Source: Actinomycetota bacterium | Lineage (GTDB): Bacteria > Actinomycetota > UBA4738 > HRBIN12 | Length of the DNA: 18,328 bases | NCBI GenBank assembly: GCA_005885325.1 | Contig: VAYX01000004.1 | Span: forward strand, 1-18,328 | Reading direction: 5' to 3' | In this document: positions 1 to 6,586 of the stretch, in pieces | Layout of the letters: every line of letters begins with the position of its first letter | Position numbering within the stretch: the stretch's first letter is position 1 | Made by a program: the position numbers and the translations under genes | The notes under the pieces: model-generated | What the model was told of the DNA's origin: nothing | The model's input: the letters and a program-made list of their open reading frames with translations, nothing else | Database searches by the model: none

Positions 1-1
1 C

Positions 2-760
2 GGCATCCTCCACCTGCTCGACCGCAGGCCGAGACAGCTCTCCGGCGGCCAGCGGCAGCGCGTGGCGCTCGCGCGCGCGATGGTGCGCAACCCAACCTGT
101 TTCCTGATGGACGAGCCGCTCTCGAACCTCGACGCGAAGCTGCGGACGTCGATGCGCGGCGAGCTGAAGCGGCTCCAGAAGGAGCTGGGCACGACGACGC
201 TGTACGTCACGCACGACCAGGCAGAGGCGATGACGATGGCCGACCTGATCGCCGTCATCGACAACGGCGTCCTCCAGCAGGTCGCGACGCCCGAGGAGAT
301 CTACGACCGTCCCACGAACAGGTTCGTCGCCACCTTCGTGGGCAACCCGGCGCTCTCGCTGGTGCCGGGACGGGTGGACCGGAGCGCCGGGCGGTTCGTG
401 AGCGACCTCGGCTCGGTGCCCCTGTCGGAACCGACGCTGGCCGCCTCAGCGGATGCGGATGTCCAGCAGATGGGGGTGAGACCCGAGGACCTCCGGCTGA
501 CGTCGCCGGACGCGGAGGGCGTGCTGCGGGGAGAGGTGTACGTGGTCGAACCGATGGGCCACGAGACGATCATCGAGGTGCGCGCGGGGGACGTGCACCT
601 CGTCGTGCTGGCACCTCGCGACTCGCGGGGGGCGTTCGGCGAATCGGTGGGCGTCCGCGTCGACGACCGCACGGCGTGCTTCTTCGACGGGATGGGCAGG
701 ACGACGATCCAGCGTAGTGACCGTGACGGACGATCCAACCAGGAGGGGGTCGCGATATGA
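2..760 (+). CDS. ABC transporter ATP-binding protein, MalK/UgpC type (5' partial)
   Basis: This is the nucleotide-binding subunit that powers the importer encoded by the next three genes. The reading frame is open from base 2, so the gene begins outside the window; Walker A and the Q-loop are missing. Visible near the left edge are the ABC signature LSGGQRQR (window codons 13-20), Walker B with D-loop (FLMDEPLSNLDAKLR) and the H-loop (YVTHDQAEAM). The rest is a C-terminal regulatory extension with the MGVRPEDLRL motif of TOBE/MOP-like domains, as in MalK and UgpC. The 252 codons present would leave about 110 residues missing compared with usual family members of about 360. Its TGA overlaps the ATG of the solute-binding protein gene (ATGA), indicating translational coupling. 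The subfamily is secure; the transported sugar is not determinable from the sequence. Confidence 0.95.
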   Translation, partial: GILHLLDRRPRQLSGGQRQRVALARAMVRNPTCFLMDEPLSNLDAKLRTSMRGELKRLQKELGTTTLYVTHDQAEAMTMADLIAVIDNGVLQQVATPEEIYDRPTNRFVATFVGNPALSLVPGRVDRSAGRFVSDLGSVPLSEPTLAASADADVQQMGVRPEDLRLTSPDAEGVLRGEVYVVEPMGHETIIEVRAGDVHLVVLAPRDSRGAFGESVGVRVDDRTACFFDGMGRTTIQRSDRDGRSNQEGVAI

Positions 761-2103
761 AGAGGGTGCTCGATGCGCGCATGACGCGGCGAGAGCTGTT
801 GCGCAACTCCGCGATGTTCGGCGCGGCGACGTTCGCAGTGACGACGTTGTCGGCATGCGGGCTCGGCAAGAAGAGCTCCGAATCGAACAAGATCGTGATC
901 GGTGCCTTCCAGGACAACGCGCTCGCGCCGCTCCGCGACACGTTCTTCAAGCGGTTCACCGACGAGACGGGGATCAAGGTCCAGTACAACGAGACCAACT
1001 ACGACAGCTGGTACCAGAATGCGAAGAACGACGGCCTGAACAAGACCGGCGCGTACGACATCTACATCATGGACGACAACTGGGTGCCGGAGTTCGCGGC
1101 GGCCGGCATCCTGATCGATCTCGAGGCGGCCGGGCTGAAGCCCAATCCCGATCTGCTCGAGAACGGCCTCAACCAGGGGTACTGGCCACCCAAGGTCGGC
1201 CCCCGTCTCAAGGACGTCGCGAACGACGAGCCGAAGTTGTATGCCCTCCCGATCGACGACGACGTCCAGATGCTCTACTACAACTCGGACCAGTTCTCCT
1301 CCGCACCGACAACCTGGGACGAGATCTTCGCCGCCATGAAGGACAAGGCGGATCCGCCGAACATGTACGGGTGGACGATCCGCGGGGTGAAGGGCAACCC
1401 GATCGTGCAGACCTACCTCCCAGTCCTGAACTCGTACGGCGGGGCCTTCGCGAACGACGACTGGACGCCCGGGTTCGATGGGGCTGAGGGCGTCGCCGCA
1501 CTCGAGCGGATCTTCAGCTTCATCCCGTACATGCCACGAGGGATCGTGGAGTTCGACACGGATCAGGAGATCCAGGTTCTGCTGCAGGGCCAGAGCCTCG
1601 CGCTCACCGAGTACACCGGCCTTACGCAACGCATCGACGACCCCGAGTCCTCGACGGTGGTCGGCAAGATCGATTGCGCGGCAACGCCTGCGGAGGAGAA
1701 GAGCGGTCCGGCCATCGGCATCTTCAACGCCGGCATCCCGCCGTCGGCGCCGAACACCGACGGGGCGATCCAGTTCCTCGACTGGTTCACGAGCGACGAC
1801 GTCCAGCTGGACTTCGCCAAGACGGGAAGCGCGGCGGTCACCCGCAAGGCGCTGACCGATCCATCCGCGATCTCCGAGGCGCGGTGGCTCCCCGCGATGG
1901 CCGACGCGGTCGACAACTCGACGCCGAAGCCCCGGACCCCGGACGAGCCCAAGATGGAGGACATCCTGGGGACGGAGCTCAACAAGGCACTGGTGGACGC
2001 GATCGCCGCGAACGGGAAGTACGGCGGCATCGCCCAGAAGCACCTGAGCGCCGCGGCCGACCAGATGACCTCGTACCTGCAGCAGCAAGGGGGGTATTAC
2101 TAG
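757..2103 (+). CDS. Extracellular solute-binding lipoprotein, family 1 (carbohydrate ABC importer)
   Basis: The product is predicted to be a cell-surface lipoprotein that captures the substrate and delivers it to the two permeases. The N-terminus carries a twin-arginine-like motif (TRRELLR, residues 10-16), a hydrophobic stretch and a lipobox LSAC with Cys34 as the lipidation site, so Tat export followed by lipid anchoring is likely. The mature part resembles family 1 sugar-binding proteins (MalE/UgpB type), for example the segment YDIYIMDDNWVPEFAAAG. Its length of 448 aa is normal for the family. An AGGAGGGGG ribosome-binding site at 741-749 sits 7 bases before the ATG, and that ATG overlaps the upstream stop. 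A second in-frame ATG at 781 would still keep the RR motif. The substrate is unknown; the gene order suggests sugars or glycerol-phosphate-like solutes. Confidence 0.93.
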   Translation: MKRVLDARMTRRELLRNSAMFGAATFAVTTLSACGLGKKSSESNKIVIGAFQDNALAPLRDTFFKRFTDETGIKVQYNETNYDSWYQNAKNDGLNKTGAYDIYIMDDNWVPEFAAAGILIDLEAAGLKPNPDLLENGLNQGYWPPKVGPRLKDVANDEPKLYALPIDDDVQMLYYNSDQFSSAPTTWDEIFAAMKDKADPPNMYGWTIRGVKGNPIVQTYLPVLNSYGGAFANDDWTPGFDGAEGVAALERIFSFIPYMPRGIVEFDTDQEIQVLLQGQSLALTEYTGLTQRIDDPESSTVVGKIDCAATPAEEKSGPAIGIFNAGIPPSAPNTDGAIQFLDWFTSDDVQLDFAKTGSAAVTRKALTDPSAISEARWLPAMADAVDNSTPKPRTPDEPKMEDILGTELNKALVDAIAANGKYGGIAQKHLSAAADQMTSYLQQQGGYY

Positions 2104-2124
2104 ACCGGCCCGGAGCTCCGAACG

Positions 2125-3051
2125 ATGGCGGGCGAGGCGATCTCGGTTCAGGGGCGGGCGAGGGTCGCCGAGCGGGCCATCGCCGCCGGCTCTCCCTACC
2201 TCCTGATCGCGCCGGCGCTGCTCTTCATGGCCGCCGTGTCGGTCTACCCGCTGTTCTATGGGGTTCGCGCGAGCCTTGCCGAGTACAAGTACGGGCGCGA
2301 GCTGGGGTTCCAGGGGCTGGACAACTACCGGCGGGTGCTGGCCGACGACGTCTTCTGGCAGGCGATGTACGTGACGCTGCGGTTCGTCCTGATCGCGGTG
2401 ACGCTCGAGACCATCCTCGGCGTGGCGCTGGCGGTCCTGCTCTCACGGGACCTTCGCTTCGCCGGGCTGATCCGCACGGGATTGATCATCCCGATGACGG
2501 TCGCCCCGGTCGTGGTCGGGATCGTGTGGCGGCTGATCTACGCGTCGGACGTGGGCATCGTGAACCCCCTCTTCCGGGTCGCGGGGTTGACCCCGCCCGA
2601 CGTGCTGTCCCACGGCACGAGCGCGTTCCTCGGACTGGTGGCCGTCGACGTGTGGGAGTGGACTCCGCTCATCATGCTGATCGTGCTGGCAGGGCTGCAC
2701 GGCCTCCCCCGGGAGCCGATCGAGGGGGCGCGGGTGGATGGGGCGAGCGAGCTGCGCGTCTTCTTCGACCACACGCTGCCGCTGGTGCGCCCCGTGTTGC
2801 TGGTGGCGATCATCCTTCGGACGATCGATGCGATCGGGACGTTCGATCAGGTCTTCGTGCTGACGAAGGGCGGACCGGGGACGTCCACGCAGTTGATCGC
2901 GATCTACGGGTACAACACGGCGTTCCGCTTCAGCCAGTACGGGCAGGCCTCCGCGATGATGCTGCTGGTGCTCGTCGGGATGTCCGTGTTGCTCGTTGCG
3001 GCGATCCGCACGATCCGTGGCGCGGCGAAGAAGGCGACGGGGGCGGCGTAG
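2125..3051 (+). CDS. Carbohydrate ABC transporter permease, MalF/UgpA type
   Basis: This is the first integral-membrane subunit of the importer. The protein has about six hydrophobic segments, the first beginning near residue 23 (SPYLLIAPALLFMAAV). The cytoplasmic EAA loop lies at about residues 200-219 (EGARVDGASEL...TLPL) and docks onto the ATPase. At 308 aa it is typical of MalF/UgpA-like subunits that lack the long periplasmic insert of E. coli MalF. A GGAG at about 2110 lies 11 bases before the ATG, so the ribosome-binding site is only moderate. The gene follows the binding-protein gene by 21 bases, and its TAG directly abuts the ATG of the second permease, consistent with a single transcript. 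Confidence 0.94.
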   Translation: MAGEAISVQGRARVAERAIAAGSPYLLIAPALLFMAAVSVYPLFYGVRASLAEYKYGRELGFQGLDNYRRVLADDVFWQAMYVTLRFVLIAVTLETILGVALAVLLSRDLRFAGLIRTGLIIPMTVAPVVVGIVWRLIYASDVGIVNPLFRVAGLTPPDVLSHGTSAFLGLVAVDVWEWTPLIMLIVLAGLHGLPREPIEGARVDGASELRVFFDHTLPLVRPVLLVAIILRTIDAIGTFDQVFVLTKGGPGTSTQLIAIYGYNTAFRFSQYGQASAMMLLVLVGMSVLLVAAIRTIRGAAKKATGAA

Positions 3052-3879
3052 ATGCGCAGCCGAACCCGGACGGTGTCGATGTACGGGGCCATCGTGCTCG
3101 CGGTGGTGATCGCGCTGTTCCCCATCTGGTGGATGATCGTAACGTCGTTCAAACAGCCGGTGGACATCTACTCGGGCGTCTCACTGGTCCCCCAGCACTT
3201 CACGATGGACAACTACGCGGAGCTGTTCCGGGACCGGCATTTCGGTAGCTACCTCGGGAACAGCCTGGTCGTGGTGGCGCTCTCGGTGGGCATCAGCCTG
3301 GCCGTCGGGACGCTCGGCGCGTACGCGCTGACGCGGTCGACGATCGGGGAGCGCATCCGCCGGCTTTCACTCGTCGGGGCGCTCGTCGTGCGGATGGTGC
3401 CGCCGATCCTGCTGGCGATCCCGCTATACATCGTGCTCGGGAAGCTCGGGCTGCTCGACACGAAGCTCGGCCTGATCTTCGTCTACGCCGGACTCAACGT
3501 GAGCCTTGTGGTGTGGATGATGGAGAGCTATCTGGGCGAGATCCCGCCCGAGATCGAGGAAGCGGCGCTGGTCGACGGGGACACGCCGCTGTCCGCGCTT
3601 CGCCGGATCGTCCTGCCGCTCGCGGCCCCCGGCATGGTGGCGACGGCGATCTTCAGCGTGATCGTCACCTACAACGAGTTCCTGTTGGCCCTGTCGTTCA
3701 CGTCGACGCCGAACTCGCAGACGATCACGGTGGGCGTGAGTACGCTCATCGGAAAGATCCAGATCGAGTGGGGGCCCATGGCGGCCGCCGGCGTGATCGG
3801 CGCCGTTCCGATCATCGTCTTCGCGCTGCTCGTCCAACGTCACTTCGTCCGAGGTCTCACGCTCGGGGCGATCAAGTAG
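3052..3879 (+). CDS. Carbohydrate ABC transporter permease, MalG/UgpE type
   Basis: This is the second membrane subunit of the importer and forms the channel with the upstream permease. The protein has six predicted membrane segments, beginning with one around residues 11-31 and ending near residue 262. The EAA loop is at about residues 170-190 (EEAALVDGDTPLSALRRIVLP). The C-terminus LTLGAIK matches the short conserved tail (TxGAxK-like) usual in this family, so the gene looks intact at 275 aa. The ATG follows the preceding TAG with no gap. No strong U-tract terminator is visible after the stop, although a short CGGG-CTAT-CCCG hairpin lies just downstream. It is the last gene of the importer operon. 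Confidence 0.94.
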   Translation: MRSRTRTVSMYGAIVLAVVIALFPIWWMIVTSFKQPVDIYSGVSLVPQHFTMDNYAELFRDRHFGSYLGNSLVVVALSVGISLAVGTLGAYALTRSTIGERIRRLSLVGALVVRMVPPILLAIPLYIVLGKLGLLDTKLGLIFVYAGLNVSLVVWMMESYLGEIPPEIEEAALVDGDTPLSALRRIVLPLAAPGMVATAIFSVIVTYNEFLLALSFTSTPNSQTITVGVSTLIGKIQIEWGPMAAAGVIGAVPIIVFALLVQRHFVRGLTLGAIK

Positions 3880-3896
3880 CGAGGTTTGAAGCCGGG

Positions 3897-4067
3897 CTAT
3901 CCCGCGGAACCCGTCTCTAGCGCCTCCACCACAGGCGCGGCGGCGAGGTACGTCGCGGCACGCTCGGGCGAGAGCCCGCGGGCGACCGTGTCGATGATCT
4001 CCGCGGCCTCCCGTGCGTGCTCATCCGCGCGTTCGCCGGCACCGTTGGCGCGCCGTGGACGTCGCCC
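3897..4067 (-). pseudogene. C-terminal remnant resembling the end of an AfsR/adenylate-cyclase-type TPR regulator
   Basis: On the minus strand, 56 codons are open between an in-frame TGA (4070-4068) and a TAG (3899-3897), with no plausible start or ribosome-binding site. The translated stretch includes AREAAEIIDTVARGLS and RAATYLAAPPVVEAL. This resembles the helical tail (…PELRxxFLxxPxVxxL) found at the extreme C-terminus of large ATPase/TPR regulators and adenylate-cyclase-TPR proteins in Actinobacteria. I read it as the leftover 3' end of a deleted gene. The family match is recalled by pattern, not computed, and it could be chance. It accounts for half of the 319-base gap between the importer operon and the next gene; I see nothing else convincing in the other half except the promoter-proximal part of the next gene. 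Confidence 0.4.
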
Positions 4068-4198
4068 TCACAAGTCGCCTCCACTCACACCCTAGCTCGC
4101 GCCATGCTTGAAGAAGAGCGGTCTACCCGGCGCTGTTCTCGATGCACGAGAGGTCGGACCCATTGGCGGATGTACGATCGGCCCCAGGAGGTGGTTCG

Positions 4199-4630
4199 AT
4201 GCGCAGCTACCTGGTCGTGGCGAACCAGACCCTCGGCGGGGCGCACCTGCTCAGCGCGGTGCGAGAGCGAATGCGCGCGGGCGACTGCCGCTTCCACGTC
4301 ATCGTTCCGGCTACGCATTCGGACGACCACGCAACCTGGACTGAGGGCGACGCGCAGGCGCTGGCCCAGGAACGCCTCGACCGCGCCCTGGCCGCGTTCC
4401 AGGAGATCGGCGCGCCGGCCACGGGCGAGGTGGGTGACGAACGGCCCATCCAGGCGATCGCCGACGTGCTGATGCGTGAGCCGTTCGATGAGATCATCCT
4501 GTCGACGCTTCCGCCGGGCATGTCGCGCTGGCTAAAGATGGACCTGCCGCACCGGGTTGAGGCCGTGTATGGCCTCCCCGTTACGCACATCATCGGCCAG
4601 CCATCGCCGGCGCATGGCCCGAGCCCGTGA
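4199..4630 (+). CDS. Small universal-stress-like (UspA-fold) conserved protein
   Basis: This 143-aa protein begins with RSYLVVANQTLGG and contains HVIVPATHSDDH, FDEIILSTLPPGMSRWLKMD and a final LPVTHI strand. This is the layout of a conserved actinobacterial USP-like family, with alternating beta strands and the diagnostic DEIILSTLP and SRWLxxDLPHR segments. The function is unknown; relatives are annotated as universal stress or nucleotide-binding-fold proteins, and no ATP-loop G-2x-G-9x-G motif is obvious. The start was chosen at ATG 4199 because AGGAGGTGG (4186-4194) lies 4 bases upstream. An upstream in-frame ATG at 4142 would add 19 uncharacteristic residues. A possible -10 hexamer TACGAT is at 4173-4178. 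The gene stands alone. Confidence 0.82.
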   Translation: MRSYLVVANQTLGGAHLLSAVRERMRAGDCRFHVIVPATHSDDHATWTEGDAQALAQERLDRALAAFQEIGAPATGEVGDERPIQAIADVLMREPFDEIILSTLPPGMSRWLKMDLPHRVEAVYGLPVTHIIGQPSPAHGPSP

Positions 4631-4646
4631 GATCGGACACCGGCGG

Positions 4647-4692
4647 GGAGTCCGTTGCCCCACGGTAGTGGGTGGAGAAATCGGGGGACTCC
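4647..4692. other. Nested inverted repeat (possible terminator or structured leader)
   Basis: An outer pair GGAGTCC (4647-4653) / GGACTCC (4686-4692) encloses an inner hairpin CCCAC-GGTA-GTGGG (4659-4672). It begins 17 bases after the stop of the USP-like gene and is followed by the moderately T-rich ATTTGTTCTGT. It may end that transcript or be a leader structure for the Mth938 gene. There is no clean U-tract, so the assignment is weak. Confidence 0.3.
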
Positions 4693-4823
4693 ACGATTTG
4701 TTCTGTACACCCGGCAGGACAGTCCTCGAAATGACGTCCGGAGGTAGCGAGCGACGCCGTGACCGAGGCATTCGCGCAGGCACTTGATCCGTGGGGTGGG
4801 GACCCTTAGGGCGGACCGACTTC

Positions 4824-5216
4824 ATGAGGAACGGCCGGTTGGCGCGCACGGTCTTCTCGCTGCAGAATAAGCGGGTGGAGCGGATCCGCGATTACCGGTT
4901 CGGACACGTCGTCATCGACGGCGAAGCCCACGCACGCGACGTGATCGTCCTGCCGTCCCGCGTGGTCGCGAATTGGTGGCGGAAGGAAGGTCACTCCCTG
5001 GTTCTCGACGACCTCGACGACCTGATCGATGAGCTCCCCGGGACCCTCATCGTCGGCTGCGGAGCCTCCTCCCAGATGCGACCCGATCCCAAGACGCTGC
5101 AGGCCCTTCGGGACCGCGGCATCGAAGTCGAGGTGCTGTCGACCCCCGAGGCTGTCCGGCGATTTGGCGAGTGTGACCCTGAGCACGCGGCCGCCGCGCT
5201 TCACCTCACGTGCTGA
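4824..5216 (+). CDS. Mth938-domain (AAMDC/NDUFAF3-like, formerly DUF498) protein
   Basis: This 130-aa protein has the hallmarks of the Mth938-like fold: YRFGHVVIDGE near residue 24, the signature NWWRKEGHSLVLDDL (residues 50-64), the glycine-rich strand LIVGCGASSQM (75-85) and the family-typical C-terminus AALHLTC. The biochemical function of bacterial members is not established; the eukaryotic relative NDUFAF3 is a complex I assembly factor. The start is uncertain. ATG 4824 was preferred, but GTG 4791 (adding 11 residues) and GTG near 4876 (closer to the conserved core) are possible, and no ribosome-binding site is decisive. The last codons overlap the start of the 47-codon zinc-ribbon-like ORF (5210), suggesting coupled translation. 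Confidence 0.88.
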   Translation: MRNGRLARTVFSLQNKRVERIRDYRFGHVVIDGEAHARDVIVLPSRVVANWWRKEGHSLVLDDLDDLIDELPGTLIVGCGASSQMRPDPKTLQALRDRGIEVEVLSTPEAVRRFGECDPEHAAAALHLTC

Positions 5217-5353
5217 GCATCCCGCTGATCGCCCGCGTCGATCTGTGTCGCGGTTGCCAGGCGACCCTAGTGGACCACGAGGTCCCGGCTGGGGGGCGCT
5301 GCGCGCATTGCCTGGACGTGAATGACCGCGCGAGAGACCTGGCTCTTCGTTGA
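5210..5353 (+). CDS. 47-aa miniprotein with two CxxC knuckles (putative zinc ribbon)
   Basis: This short frame starts at GTG 5210, inside the last codons of the Mth938 gene (shared GTGCTGA), and ends at TGA 5351-5353. The product contains LCRGCQ (Cys13, Cys16) and GRCAHCL (Cys31, Cys34), separated by 14 residues, with the turn HEVPAGGRC typical of zinc ribbons. Four cysteines spaced CxxC-14-CxxC in so short a protein are unlikely by chance, and the overlap suggests translational coupling to the Mth938 protein. The role is unknown; it may be a zinc- or iron-binding partner of its neighbour. No dedicated ribosome-binding site is evident beyond the coupling. It could also be a remnant of a longer zinc-ribbon protein. 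Confidence 0.6.
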   Translation: MLSIPLIARVDLCRGCQATLVDHEVPAGGRCAHCLDVNDRARDLALR

Positions 5354-5416
5354 GCAAGGGTCGCTCTTCATTATCATTCGGGGACGACGATGCAACCCTG
5401 GCCCAAGTTCTGAGCC

Positions 5417-5593
5417 CTACTTGATGTGAAGGTTGACGCCGAAGAGGATCAACGGCCACAGCACCACGGCCAAGACCGCTGAGATGATCGGCTTCACGGA
5501 GCCGAGATGGTTGAAGTAGTGATGATTGGCCGCGGCGACGACGCCGATAACGAGGTAGACCAAGAACAGGATCGTGCCTAAGAACCGACTCAT
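5417..5593 (-). CDS. 58-aa two-helix membrane protein
   Basis: This minus-strand ATG (5593-5591) to TAG (5419-5417) frame encodes a 58-residue protein. It has two hydrophobic segments, about residues 4-22 (FLGTILFLVYLVIGVVAA) and 36-53 (IISAVLAVVLWPLILFGV), joined by a polar loop with NHHYFNHLG, and ends in NLHIK. This arrangement matches small uncharacterised membrane proteins common in Actinobacteria. A purine-rich GGGGGAAGAG (complement of 5601-5610) lies about 7 bases upstream of the ATG. The gene converges with the + strand pair before it, leaving 63 bases between stops. The function is unknown. Coding support is good: start, ribosome-binding site, sensible amphipathy and a clean stop. 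Confidence 0.75.
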   Translation of the reverse strand: MSRFLGTILFLVYLVIGVVAAANHHYFNHLGSVKPIISAVLAVVLWPLILFGVNLHIK

Positions 5594-5611
5594 CTGGAAT
5601 CTCTTCCCCCC

Positions 5612-5653
5612 GTCACAGGTGAGCTAAACCGAGGAATTCACCGCGGTTGTGAC
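5612..5653. repeat. Imperfect dyad upstream of the small membrane gene
   Basis: GTCACAGGTGA (5612-5622) faces TCACC (5638-5642) and TGTGAC (5648-5653), giving a two-part inverted repeat with unequal inner spacing. It lies 19 bases upstream of the minus-strand ATG at 5593, where an operator or leader hairpin could sit. No regulator is identifiable. Confidence 0.2.
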
Positions 5654-5733
5654 TTGGCTTCCACGATACGAACCCGGGCAGACAGGGGTCGTCTGCTTGT
5701 CCCAGCCCCTTCGACCAAACAGGGGGGTGGGCC

Positions 5734-5921
5734 GTGCTGGTGGAGCTGTCGGTCATGGAGCGCGGTACCAAGCGGTGCTCGCGTTGGTACAGGACGGGCG
5801 AACGTTCACGTCGGCAGCTAGTCCGCCTCCTGCGCCGCCTACAGAAGCGGTACCCGGTGGCCTCGATAGCCAGGGCGGCCAAGGTCACCCCCTGGCGGTC
5901 TGGAACAAGCTCAAGCCGTAG
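5734..5921 (+). pseudogene. Frameshifted N-terminal remnant of an IS481-type transposase
   Basis: A strong AGGGGGGTGG precedes GTG 5734. The frame reads VLVELSVMER, then the typical continuation RYQAVLALVQDGRTFTSAAS appears in the +2-shifted frame from 5763. Together they match the recurrent N-terminus of IS481-family transposases (VELSVMEQRYQAVLAVxxDG…TEVA). This implies loss of one base near 5761-5763. Beyond about 5823 the homology fades. A further helix-turn-helix-like stretch (YPVASIARAAKVTPW) follows in the first frame, and VWNKLKP-stop in the other, so at least two more lesions are needed. No DDE domain is present. It is a dead fragment with no recognisable terminal inverted repeats. 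The family call is recalled by pattern. Confidence 0.55.
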
Positions 5922-6068
5922 GCCTCGATGAGCTGGCCACATTCGCGCACGCTTGCCCATCAGGGGAGCCGCTCTGTCGAAGCCACCATTCCGGTAGTGC
6001 ACGGACCTCCGCTTTGGCGCAGAATACGAGAGTAGTCGTCCGAGGGCCACGACGCTTGGGAGGCGGTG

Positions 6069-6302
6069 GTGAGCACCAAGGAAGACGGGCTGTACGTAGG
6101 CTTGGGCATCCTCGACGTGGGGCCAGGGATGAAGGAAGGCCGAAGTTATGCTGTGCCATCCCCCCTGTTCGTGGATGCAGCGAGCCCGCATGAGGCATTC
6201 GATCGGGCCATGCAGTTCCGCATGATCATCAGAAGGGGAGACCCCAACGATGTTCGGAGCCTCCCCTTCCATTGGCACGTCCAGGACGTGGCGGGCCGCT
6301 GA
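6069..6302 (+). CDS. Hypothetical 77-aa protein
   Basis: I do not recognise this protein. The frame runs from GTG 6069, with GGGAGG at 6058-6063 five bases upstream; GTG 6066 is an alternative with poorer spacing. It ends at TGA 6300-6302. The product begins STKEDGLYVGLGILDVGPG and contains SPHEAFDRAMQFRMIIRRG and a C-terminal FHWHVQDVAGR. It has a believable globular composition, no signal peptide, no membrane segment and no cysteines. The surrounding sequence is less GC-rich than the flanking blocks and contains a transposase remnant, so it may be a cargo gene of a decayed mobile element. It may also be spurious. Confidence 0.45.
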   Translation: MSTKEDGLYVGLGILDVGPGMKEGRSYAVPSPLFVDAASPHEAFDRAMQFRMIIRRGDPNDVRSLPFHWHVQDVAGR

Positions 6303-6383
6303 AACGTCCTAACAGGTAACAGCTTGAAGCCTCTAGGTTCGCAATCTCTTGCCGCCACCATGTGTGGCCCCTCACGCGACATC

Positions 6384-6395
6384 GCTTAGCTAAGC
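6384..6395. repeat. Perfect 12-bp palindrome
   Basis: GCTTAGCTAAGC reads identically on both strands. It lies in the 173-base interval (6303-6475) between the orphan ORF and the 3' end of tRNA-Glu, in which I see no gene and no clear terminator. A second TTAGCT occurs about 20 bases downstream. It could be a protein-binding site or a relic of a mobile element. Confidence 0.25.
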
Positions 6396-6475
6396 ACCCG
6401 TTCCGGTTAGCTGACTCGGGATAATCTCGGAATGGTGGATCGTCCGGTTTGCCCCTTCGTAGTGTGTGACCTGGG

Positions 6476-6548
6476 TAGTCCCAACGGGATTTGAACCCGT
6501 GTCTCCACCTTGAGAGGGTGGTGTCCTCGGCCACTAGACGATGGGACC
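6476..6548 (-). tRNA. tRNA-Glu (anticodon CTC)
   Basis: Read on the minus strand, a complete 73-nt cloverleaf folds. The acceptor GGTCCCA pairs with TGGGACT (first pair G-U), followed by the D-arm GTCTAGTGGCCGAGGAC. The anticodon arm is CCACC-CTCTCAA-GGTGG with anticodon CTC, then comes a 4-nt variable loop, the T-arm ACGGG-TTCAAAT-CCCGT and discriminator A. The CTC anticodon reads GAG, so it is glutamate. The 3' CCA is not encoded. The 3' end points toward the decayed region 5600-6475, the usual geometry for tRNA-targeted integration. The DUF488 gene diverges from its 5' side. Confidence 0.96.
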
Positions 6549-6566
6549 TCGCGACGCCGACGGACG

Positions 6567-6572
6567 AGTCTA
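6567..6572 (-). promoter_or_regulatory. Possible -10 element for tRNA-Glu
   Basis: The minus strand carries TAGACT (complement of 6567-6572), 18 bases upstream of the tRNA 5' end. This leaves room for transcription to start about a dozen bases before the mature tRNA. The -35 region is not convincing (TGAAGA, 18 bases upstream). The site lies between the tRNA and the divergent DUF488 start. Confidence 0.3.
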
Positions 6573-6586
6573 GCAAGCAGTTTCCG

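Noticed and set aside
301..2088. A long open frame (595 codons) on the minus strand opposite the solute-binding protein gene
   Set aside because: It is Arg/Val/Leu/His-rich with no recognisable motifs, and is antisense to a clear family 1 binding protein; a GC-rich shadow frame.
2..3879. The ABC importer as the uptake system for the right-hand catabolic operon
   Set aside because: It is a typical CUT1 carbohydrate importer, separated by more than 6 kb of unrelated and partly decayed genes; no direct link is visible.
5666..5680. GATACGAACCCGG, similar to the tRNA-Glu T-arm sequence, as an attachment-site duplicate
   Set aside because: The match is short, gapped and does not include the tRNA 3' end; probably chance.
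5613..6278. A 221-codon minus-strand open frame across the degraded region
   Set aside because: No motif, no ribosome-binding site, and it crosses an evident transposase remnant and a better-supported + strand frame with its own ribosome-binding site.
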